A stretch of DNA of 62,746 bases. Source: Spirochaetales bacterium. GTDB lineage: Bacteria; Spirochaetota; Spirochaetia; DSM-2461. This document shows, in pieces, positions 25,101-37,100 of the stretch. Numbering within the stretch: the first letter of the stretch is position 1; each line of letters opens with the position of its first letter. The stretch lies in assembly GCA_016936295.1 (NCBI GenBank), contig JAFGYD010000056.1:1-62746 (forward strand), given 5' to 3'. The translations under genes and the position numbers were made by a program. The notes beneath the pieces were generated by a model. It did no database searches. It was given only the letters and a program-made list of their open reading frames with translations, and was not told the DNA's origin.

Positions 25101-28100
25101 TACTGCAAATGTATATTCTTCTGTACGTTCTTCATATATATTACCTGAATCTGTAGTACTAAAGAACACCCCTTCATTATCTTCCGCCCTACTTACTTCA
25201 TATCCTTCATCTCCTTTTTGTTTAAATTTCCCCCCTTCTATCTTTCTACCCCTATGTACTACTATTAGTAATTCTCCATTTTCATCTAACAGTGTACTAT
25301 TTTTAAACTTCGTTTTATGTAATTCTTTTAATTCATTATATATTCTTAACGCTTCATTTTCATCTTTAACTATTGCTAATATTTCTTGATATTGTCTTGA
25401 TGGTTTTCCATTTGGAGCAGTAGGTATATTAGATTCATTTTTGAGTTCTCTTTCCCTTTCTTCTTCAATATCTTTACTTAATTTACCCCAATCAGGATTA
25501 CCTTCATATTTAACATCATTATTTTTATCTCTTGCTGATAGGTTTTTATGTTGTTGAGTTGGTATTTCTTTTTTATTACTTTTATTAAATTCTTTTAATG
25601 CCTCTTGATATTCATTATAATTAATTTTAGTTTTACCGTTATCCTTAAACCAATTGCCAAATGCCTCTGTATATATATTCCCGTTCAATTCAAAATAAGG
25701 AATATTACCTTGTTCTATTCTATTTACTTTTTCAGTAGCAACATTCATCTCAACAGTAAAAGCATATTTACTTGCTAATTCTACTGCTAATTGTTCTCTA
25801 TCTCTAATCCCTAAATCTAATAATAATTGTTTCTGTTCTTTAGGTATAGCAAGTTCTGTTAAGATTTTATTCAAATCCCAACCATTCTTATTGCCTTTCT
25901 CGAATATTTGTTTAGCTTTATCAGATAAAAGTATTTCAACAGCTTTTAATCTATAATTAACTTCTTTATTATACTCTTCTTGATTTTTAACTATATCAGA
26001 AGATTCTTCCCAAATAGGATTATTAGAAATATCTAATTTAATTTCTGGGTATTTTTCTTTAAGGTATTCAACAAGTTCTTGTTCTGTTTTACCTGTATTT
26101 TTTAAATTAGATTCTAAATTAATATTCCCTTGAAATCCAAGTGCAGAATATACTTCATTAGCTAATTCAGGATTTTCTTCAAATAATTCTTCAAGTCCTT
26201 TTTTAATTGGAAATGAGGAGGGGGGTTGGATTTTACTTTTTAATTCATTTATCTTGTCATTATATTTTGCCTCAATATCAAAAGTATTAAACAAATCTTC
26301 TAACTCTTCTTTATTTTCAACAAAAGTTCCGTCCTCTCTTATATATCCTAAAGGATTAAGCTCTCTTGCAATGAATCCTCTTTTGTCTTCTAAAGCATCA
26401 TATTCTTTCTTTAAAAGGATTTCCCCAGTTACTGAGTTTTCATAAATATTCCCGAACCAGACACCCTGAATATGATAAGCTCCAGGCATGCTGCCACGCA
26501 TAGAACTTCTTACTTTAGAAGCTAAAATCTCTACTATCTTATCTCTAAAAATTTCAAAATCAACATCCCCATCTATCATAAGATCGACACTCTTTTCATT
26601 AGACTGTCTCTGCATAGCGTAATTTATAATAATGTTTTTTAACCACACATACTTTTTTGATGTGTTTCCATTATCCTTAAGTACGTCAATAAGCTCTTTC
26701 CTAATATCATTAGAGAAATAACTTAACGCTTTTTCAATATTATTTGCTATATTGCTATTACGACTTAATGCAGAAACAACATTAAGAATTTGACTTGGAA
26801 CAGAAGTTTTAGAGTTAAATGTGTCTTGAGACGTTATTTGCTGTAACCTAAATCCTGTAGTGTTAAGTTTTGTAACCATATCATAATTAATAGGATCAAC
26901 AATTGCAGAACTAACTTTTTCAGAATTTCTTAATTCAATACGATTTACTTTCCCTTGCTTTACCGCAGAAGAAAAAACAGCGTAATGAATTAATTTTTCT
27001 TTAAGTGTTTGGGTTTTGTCATCCATTATCAATTTAACAACAGAATTAACGGCAGAATTAAAATCATCAGTTGCTTCGTAGGTTGTAATAAACTCCTGAT
27101 ATAATTCAGAATTTGATCCCCCTAATGTTTCATGAACAAAGCTCTTTATAAAATCTGAATTATCATATTCTGTCTGACTAATAGCAAACTGATTCATTTT
27201 ATGATAATGAACACGATCTGTTATTTTATCATAATAATAATAAACCGTCTTTAAAGAACCCCTACTTATGTTTGTTGCAACACCACCATTCATTTTTCTT
27301 AATAAGGCATGAAATACAGGATTAAGTATAGAAATTCCATCTGTAGCCTTAATCGTAAACGTGTCAAATAAAGGATGCATGTCTTCAATATCGTTAAACA
27401 CAATTGTTTTTAAGGTGTCTGACATCCCTCTATACTCATTATTAATAAGCAAGGTCCCTGGAGCACTCATACCTGCAGCACGTTTAACATATTCAACATA
27501 ATCTTTGGTTAACGTCTGCGCCCCACGCAATAAATTAGACATCGTTTTATTTGCAATATAATGACTCCAGTACATCATTTCAAGAACAGGCATCATATAC
27601 CCTTTGCCATCTATTTCGATCATAAAATCATTCTCTACTATAATTGATTTTAATTCTCGAACAAGTGATTTTTTATTATCCAAATATGTTTTGTCGTCTG
27701 TATATCCGGTCAATTTTCTTCTTTCGATCTCAGCCGCTATAGCTTCATCCTCAATGATTATCTTTTCAAATATAGCCTTGGCTTCCGGAATAGCCTCTGC
27801 GATCTTCTTAAAGCTTGAATAATCTCTATCTCTAAATAACATATTTAAAGATGAGTCATCAAAAAACATATCTTTAATACTATTTGAAAAAATTCTCATA
27901 GATGGAAGATGCTGTCGTCTAATATCATCTATACTCCTAGCTCCTTGATCGTAGCCGACATCAGACTTGGGAGTATATATTCCTTCTTTATAAACATATT
28001 CTGTACCAAGTTCAAGTTTTGATTTAAGAGCCTCTATATTCTTCTTATCTGAATTATTTTGTTCTGATAACTTTTTCTTGCCTGCAATATCTTTAAATTT

Positions 28101-31100
28101 TTTAATATTTAATTCGGATGTCCTTTCATCATAATTAACAAAATCTTGAAGTATTTCAAATAAATTATCTTCATTAATAATAAGATCATAACCAGAAACA
28201 GTGAAAATATTTTTTTCAATACTATTATTTAAACTAAAATTCATAAACGGAGTTTTAATCTTATCAGAAAGAGGATCTGAAAAAGCAAAAAACTCATTGA
28301 TATCTTTATCCATTCCTTTATATAAAATGGATTTCATAATCAAAAACTTATCTCTAGCTATTATATTATCAACACGAATCCCATCTCCACCATTTTTGGA
28401 TTTTACTCCATCAAAAAAGTATATATCATTCAGTATAAACTTACCCGATAATAAAGGACTCGTTTTATCATTTAAAGGTGATGTTTCAGGACTAAGTTCG
28501 CTATTAGTATATTTTAGAAGTCTTTCATTTAATTTTTCTCCTTTACTGAAAAGAGGACCAAGAATTTTAGTTAAAAAATAACTCCCAAGAGTATTTGTAT
28601 ATGAAAATTCTCCCTCAACATTTTTAACCATTTCTGCAAATCTCATATCATTAGAATAAGAGGATAATTCGATAAGCTTATCTATTAAGTTTCCATAAAC
28701 AGAAACGGGATCAAAAATATGTCTGTTACCTTCTGCAAAAGAAACCATATTAATAAACATGTTTTTTAACTCCGACAACAATACCATATCATTACTATTC
28801 AATATACTCGCCGCCATCCCCTCAGTAATATTAATTCCGAGAGTATTCTTTAAAGCTATAGATAATAACATCTCACTAGCTTTATTTTTAACCTGTAAGA
28901 AAGAGGATTTCTCAAACCAATTTTTATTTTCCTTTAAAAATTTCTTGGCCTTTGCTCTTATTTTCCCATTATCCCCAGCAAAAGTAGCCGATATACTTGA
29001 TGTTAATTCTGCTCTATCTATTGCAGCGGCACTTTTTCCTCCAGTCCTTCGAACTTCAAAATTATTGCCATTCATCGTAGCGCTTCCAACCTGATTTTTA
29101 ACAGTAGAAATTAATTGCTGTTTTAAACCACTAACAAAGTCTTCATAAGTATTTATAGTGTCAAGGATATTAGTATATGTTAAATTTGGAAAGCCAAATT
29201 CATTATATAATTCCTCATCTCCAATTTCCTCAATTTTACTTTCAATCATACTCCTAAACTCAGGGCTTAATAGCGTCATAATACCAATATGACGATCTTC
29301 TCCATTTAAATTAAACGAGAGTGTAAAAGACTCTAAATCATTATTATCAGCAAGTTCCTTATAATCATCAAGAGTTTCACTAATATGATAATCGCCATTT
29401 AATACTCTAAAGAAACTCTTTATAGTATTATAAACTACAGATCCAGCAGAAGCCCCGTTCTGAATCTTTTGGAGCTCATCCATAATGTCTTTAAACATTA
29501 TATTTTTGTTTCCTTTGTTTAATACATTATTTGTGGCTAGCCTAAGTTTGTCCATTAATGTTTTGCTATTAATAAATCCCTTCTCCTTATCGCCTATATA
29601 AGGAATATTTGATAAAAATATATCATAGACAGAAGAAAACATATCATCAGGATTAAAATCTGCGCTGTCCTTATTAGGATTTCTAAAAATAACAGACGCA
29701 ACTACAGCTGCTTTTATTTCCCCCTCAGATTCATCATCAATATAAAGACTTTCAACATCTATACCAGGAAGAGAACTTTGAATTAAAGAATTTAATAAAA
29801 AGACTCTTTCATCACTCAACGAGGTTTCTGTATCTTCGTCAAATTCTTTTTCAAGACCAAAGGCTACAATATTAATGTATTCTTGAAAAAACCTTATCCT
29901 TGCCTGTGCATAATAACCGTCTTTTGTAACAACGTTATAAACAGCCTTGAATATTTCAGATGCCTCTCCTTTAGCTATAATATCAGAAGAAATCTTTGCA
30001 TATTTTATTCTATTATCTTCTTTATCAATATATGGATAAGTAACTTCTTTAGGCACATTCTCAAAATGTTCTTCATATAATTGTGATAGATAGGATGAAA
30101 TAGAAGAATATAAGGATTCGTTCTGTGCTGCAAGATGATCTCCGAGAAATGTATTTTCAATTACAGCAGGATTTGTTATAAACTCACTAAATACATTTTG
30201 TGCAATATTATAATTCCCAAAATACTTTTCTATAGTACGGAGCGCCTTTATCCCTGTGTAATTATTATCTACAACAGCCTGTCTGAAAACTGACTCTGTA
30301 TTACGCATTCCTCTAGTACGGAAATAACCATCATCAGCAGATGTCATTATCCCGCTTAACGTATCTGTATGCTTATTCAAAAGTCCTAGCAATTTTTTTA
30401 CCCAATCAATAAATCTCTTAATTAAAGAAGTTTCAGTATTAAGTTTCTTATAATTGCCATCCATAAACAAGTCTGCTATATACTCATCTGCAGTAATATC
30501 TCCAATCTCATCCACACTTCTATAGAAGCCTTTAGATACCATTTCTTTTTTGGCTTGGTTAAGAACTAAATCCCGGCTCTTTGCGCTTATTAAATGGTTT
30601 ATTATAAAGTGCATCGCCTCATGTCTGGCAATAATAGCAGACGACTTATTCCCTTTAGAAAGCAGTTTTATTCTTAGATTATCTAATTCCCCGAATGCAT
30701 TATCTGGAATAAACGGCACAAATTCTGTAATATCTAAACCAGAATCACCAAGTATAGAGTTTATCGTTTCATTTACACTTTCTAAACTATCCACTAAATC
30801 TACAGACACATTATTCCTCCAAGCATAATCAGAAGTAATATCAAATTTTCTTTTTAAAATATTTCTTTTAATAGGGGTCCTTGTTACCTTGCCTTTTTTT
30901 GTATGCCTTATAGAAGAAGTGTTCTCCCCAACTATATTTATTTCAGGATTAATATGAAGATAAGGATTCGCTATTCCTTGCGCTCTAACAAACCCATTTT
31001 CTATGGCGATTTCATCTTTGTTTTTGTTTGTAGAGCGATAGAGAGTCTTTGTCTCGGACAGAGCTTTTGCTTTTGTTAAAGCACTTCTAAGATGTAAAAA

Positions 31101-34100
31101 GAACGTATCAGCACTACCTTTTAAGAGAAGCTTTTCCGGCTTCCCTTTTTCAAGTTGTTCAAAAGCTATGTTTTCACCAAGATTAAATAAAAATATGCGT
31201 GTACTATCAACAACATCAGTAAAATTGCTCTTATTACTATATATAAACTGAAATGCCTCAGTATTTTTTAATAATTCAAGAACAGTATTATAACGTAATT
31301 TCTTGTCTTCTTTTTTTAATGCCTCGTCAATCCCTTTATCAGCAACCTTTAATTCATCTAAAGAGTCTATTAATCCTTGTATATATTGTGCATTTGCAAT
31401 TTCAGGGTGAAAGAAAACGTCTATAGACTCATCAATATCTTTATTATAAAAAACCAACGAGAAGCCTTTTCCAAAGACCTTTGTTTGTTGAAATTCATAC
31501 CCTTCTTTTTTTGCTTTATCAATAAATACATTAACAGGTGTTTTTTCACTTTCTCCTTCTTCTGCATTTTCTCCGTAAGCCCCATTATTAAGAATTAATC
31601 CAGTATGAGTAATATTTCCTTTTGATCCTATTTGAGCGTGCTTAAAACTTCCGCTGACAGAGCCTTTTGATTTAACATAAGCAATCCTAAACATCTTATA
31701 AATGTTATATTCTTTAATATGGTCTGCATATTGGTCATCAATAAAAGCATCTCCAAATAAAAAATTTAATTGCTCATCAAAATTAGATTTAAATTCATTA
31801 AAACTTTCCCCATTATAATTATTAATAATAGTATTTGCCGCGCTAAGAATTGCGGTGTCCGTAGAAGCAAATACAGCCTGCGATACCCCTTTTTCTTTAA
31901 ATCCAATATCAACAGTATTTAATAATGTAAGAACATGTAAATTTCTTTCTTTAAAATCAGAGGTTTTATTATATCCTAACTCTTTAGATATAGCTTTTAT
32001 TTGATTGTCGGTTAATTCAATAGTAATTACATTGTCCATTTCAAATTTGTTAAAAGCCCCTGTCTTAATGTCAAGAACGCCAAACTTATCATGGTAAACA
32101 AAATTAAATGTCGTATAATCTTTAGCTCTAAAAGCATTTATAACAGCCCTTCTTTCTTTTGCTATTTTTTTAGATTCATCTTCATTATCCCTATTATATG
32201 GATTTTCTTTATCTATTTCCTTCTCTATACCATCAAAATAAGGGAACCAAGAAGTATCTACTATTTCCTCCTTAGATATAGTATTAGAAAATAATAATGG
32301 ATTCTTTCTAAACTTATCCCCTTTACGGGCTTCTTTTGAAAATACTTTTCCTATTAGTTCGTTAGCAGTACCACTAATTACAATGCCTTCTTTATTATCA
32401 CTATTATTAAGATGTAAATTATAAATCATTTTATTCCCGTCATATTTCATAGTAATTTCTTTTATGAAATACGATCCGTCTTTCCCATTTATAACAATAT
32501 GGTCACCAGATTTAAACTTGTCGAGCACCCCTACGACTCTTTCATTTTCAAAAAGCCTTTCTAGTTTAATAGATTTTAGATTTTTTGAATCACCTATAAA
32601 CCCAATATCTATCCCTTTATTTATTTCTTCAACAGTATAATTTAATTCAGAAGCCTTATTAAAATTAAAACCGTCACCTGGTAGTTGCTGATTTATTGCA
32701 ACCTGAATATTATTAACATAAATTCCTTTATCAATAAGTATCTTAGCATAAGCAGCAAGCCTTGTTTTATGATAATCTGTTAAAGTCATTTTATCACCAA
32801 ATATAACATCTAATATGTCAACAATCGGTTTCCTTGTCTTCCCCTTACCTATCCATCCTGCTATTCTTAATGCAAAAGGTCTACCTTTATATTTATCATT
32901 AAATATACTTTCTCCAGGCATTAAAATACTATCTAAATCATCATAAAACGCACTAGGTAATTCAATGCTGTTTATTAATTGATTGCCAATACCGAAAACG
33001 GCATCCTCATCCTCTACCCCAATAAAATCTTTTAAAATAATGCCCATTTCTTTAAAAATGGTATTATTCCTGTGCTCCCAATCTATTTTATTTTGCTTGT
33101 CACGATCTTCTTTTGTTTCAGCAGGATTGGATTTTCTTGCTTCATAAATCTGCTTTTTAAATTTCGCCTTTAAAATAGCAGCGGCTTTAAACGCACTTTT
33201 CCGATCTCTTTCTTCTTTCGATTGATCTTCTTCTTTAGATAAAGCATCCCATACAACTATACTTATAGATTCTCTTTCAATATCATCTTCTCCAAAAAAA
33301 TTTTTAAAGAAATTGTTTATAAACCCTGTTTTTATCTTACTCCTTTCAGTATTAAAAAGCCTTCCTCTTCTGAAATTATTTGTTTCTAACTTGTCTTCAT
33401 TAACACCTTTCTTTTTAATTTCTTTTATCCCCGATAAATTATAAAGTTCAGATTGCAATAAAGCAAGCGCATTATCAACAGAACTTAATTCTGAATCAGT
33501 ATTCTCTACATCAAATATATTATCAGTTAATACATCTGTTGTTATCTCTTTTGAAAATGCAGGGTTCCCCACTAAAACTAAATAATTTTTTGCTCTTGAA
33601 ATTGCCGTAAGCATAACCTTAGCCAGATAGTGTCTTCTATATTCAATGCTAGAACTATTTATATAGTTATTGTCAATATTTATAGGAACAAATACCGCAT
33701 TGGATTCTAGTCCGGAAACAACAAATTTATTATTTTCCCATAATACGGTTCTAATTAAATGTGCATAATCAACAAGCCTCGGATTCTCTTTTAATAATCT
33801 TTTTTTATGCTGTTCATCAAAGGCAATCAACATAACATTATCTAAAGTTTTACTATCAAGTTCGCTGGCATATTTTACAAATTGATCAATAACTTCCTTT
33901 TCTGTAGAAAAATAACGCCCTCCAGTTTCTCTGCTCTTATTATAAGTTAAGGTTTCCATTAATTTAAAAGGAATATTTTGATTTCTGTTATCACGAATAA
34001 ATTCTTGATAATCTTTAAACTGGGTTATTCCTGTACGATATACCTCTACTAAAGGGATTGTTTTTTCAAAAAACATATCATAAATATTTATAGGAGAAAC

Positions 34101-37100
34101 CCAGTCCTTACCTCCAACCTGACTATCATCAGTAACTAATAAATACTTAGATTTTTTATTACCTTCCAAAGCATCAATAAATCTAGAGTCTTTACTTGCT
34201 AAAGAATAATCAGAAGCAGGAATAACAGATGCCTCATCAACAATTATAATGTCAAATTCACCATCATTGTCTTTCCCCTTGTCTAAATACTTATCTAACG
34301 TTGTGGTGCTAAGTTCTACTATTGAATCTATATCCACATCATTATTAATTAAAGGCGCCACAGATGCCTTAAATGAAGTTATAAGCTCATCACTAGGAGC
34401 TACATATTTTACTCTTAGCTTTGCCCCCTTTCCTAAAGCCTGATAAACGGATAGCACTTCATAAAGAACCTGTTGTGTTTTGCCGGCTCCGGCATATCCC
34501 CTTATATTTAATACATTAGCAACATAAGCAGAAAGCGAGTCTTTTGAAAACTTGTCTTCACCAGCATCATTTTGTAAAAAACCTACAATATCAACAACTA
34601 CAGAATATTGCTCATAAGATGATGCGTAAGCTTTCTTTGCCTTCCCAAAACCAAAAAATAATCTTCTCTTTTTTATAATTTCAGAGTATGCATTTAAAAC
34701 TTCTCTATAAGTATTACTCCCATTTTCACCAAAGCTATTCATCCGCACAAGAAATGATGACGTTAAGTATTGAACTAAACCTACAGGGTCTTCATTATTC
34801 CCAATATTAAGCGGGCTTCCGTCGTTAAATATCATATCTAACCCCTTTATTACAGTGGAAGGACTATAATGTCCAGATAATCCAGGTTTAGAATGATCGA
34901 CAACTTGTCCTTTACCAAATGCTTTATTAAAAGTAAGGTGTGTTTTAACCCTGCTCTTTACATAATCAATAAACGGTCTTAATTTCCCATTTTCAAAAGC
35001 ATCATAATATCCAACAAAAGCACTCTGTAACTCAAAAACTAACGCTTCTATTTTTTTTATTTCGTCTTTATTACTAAAACTTAAATCATCATATAGCTGA
35101 TTTAGATTATCAAACACTGTTTGTAATTGCTTTTCTTTAGGAATCTGCTTCTCAACCCTCTTAGCAATAGCATCTATTTTATTAGAAACGTCTTCTGCTT
35201 TAGAAACAGCATCTTTATCTAGATTATCACCAAAAGATGATATAATTTGGCGTATCAACGCTGTCTTAGATGCCAAATCACCAAGGCGAATACGCATAGC
35301 TCTTTTCTGATAACTACCGCTTACCCTTGATAAAATATTATTGATATTATTTATAGTGTTCTCTATATCTTTAATATTATTCCGTAAATCATTTATATCA
35401 TTAAGCTCTAAATCTCTATTAACAGAAAAAGCAGAATGCTCTTTAGTATTATTATTTTTATCTTGTTCTTTAAAAAAGTTTTGAGCCTCAATATATGCCT
35501 TATATAAATTCAATAACGGCATAATTTTAGATATTGACTCTTCCAGTATTTTTGCTTGTGATTTAGATATCGGTTTTTTATTGTTTATAATATCATTTGC
35601 TTTGTTGATAATTTCTCCAATAGTCTGTTTGTCTAATATAATTTCATTAAACGAAAGTAATAATGCCTCTCTTTTAACCGCTTCCATCTGATCGCCAGTA
35701 AGATCTTCTCTACCTATAGATTTTTTACCTTCAATACTAAGTGCCTTTCCGTTTTTAATAAACTTGTCAAAACCTAAGAATGCATCATCCTTTTTATAAC
35801 TTTCATCCCCTGATATGATATCATCAGGAACCATATCATAAATAGCTTGAGCATTTTTAACCAATGCGTCTATTTCAGAAGCTACAATGGGGTCTTGCAT
35901 TAATGATGAAGATATATTTTGAAGCCCATGAAATTCTGTCCCTATACGGTCTAATAATACGTCTATATTATTTATTTTTAAATTCCCAAAAACCTCTTTA
36001 ATAATAGATTGTTGATCTTTAAACGGCTTTCCTTTAGCCGATACAAAAAATTTACTGAATAACTCGTTTAGAACTTTTATATTTGAAATATCATAATCGT
36101 CATTAATATCGGAATTAAACATTTTATTAATAGCAACATCTATTAATGCTAAATATCTTGTAGCTATCGATGAGTTGCCTTTTTGCATATCTTCCAAAGA
36201 AACATTACTCTCAACAGTATAAGCCCTTGTTAATACATTAGAGTAATTCATAACAGATAATAAGGATCTAATAACGCGTTGCTCCGTGTCTTTTGTTATT
36301 TCTTGAGCTGTTTTGTCATATCTGTCCCTGGCTTCTATTAATGCTTCTCTATAAGCTTTATCGTATTCGCTTTCCGTTTCCCCATCAACAATTTCTGTAG
36401 ATAGTCCAAGAGCCGCATCAAGAGCCTCTAATTCTACCAAATTGTTTTTTGCGGTAGTATATAAAGCATCTTGATTGTAATAATCTGTAAATGCCTGAGA
36501 ATAGTTCGCGTTTATTTTCTTTCCTTCTTTATCTATTAATTCAACATTTTTTTTATCATTAAAATAAGAAATGTTTTTTAAGGCTGCTTCTTTAGCTTTT
36601 TTAATATCATCTACGGAATTATAATTTTTATTTTTTTTTAAAACAGAAGGGTCTTCTTCGGCCTGTTTCAATAATTCTTCTAAATTATCTAAGTCTTCAT
36701 ATGCTAATAATAAATTCCGACTTATCTTTCTAGATATTATATCTGGATTATTAGCTGATAACGCCTCGATATTTTTTGCTGCTTTAAAAGTTTCGCTTTC
36801 AATACCGTATTTCTTAATAAGAAGCAAATATCTTTTCACATCTTGGTCAACAGCTTTAAGTAAATATTGATCTATCTCTGCGCTTTGTTTTATAACCTCT
36901 TTGAGGTTTGCTTCATATTCTCCTTCTTTATCAGGATTTTTAGCTAAATATAAAGCCATATCTATAGCTCTTTTTTTTATCTCAGAATTCTTAATTATTC
37001 CTGTAGCACTAGCAAAACCCAAGGTAATAAAAGTGCTTGCTGCAGCAGCCAATCCTTGACTCCAATCAAAAGATTCATCAAATTCAATATTACCTAAAAT

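Noticed and set aside
23424-26228. Intein in the polymerase
   Set aside because: The insert has no Cys/Ser start, no His-Asn end and no homing-endonuclease or splicing blocks; instead it holds polyvalent-protein domains.
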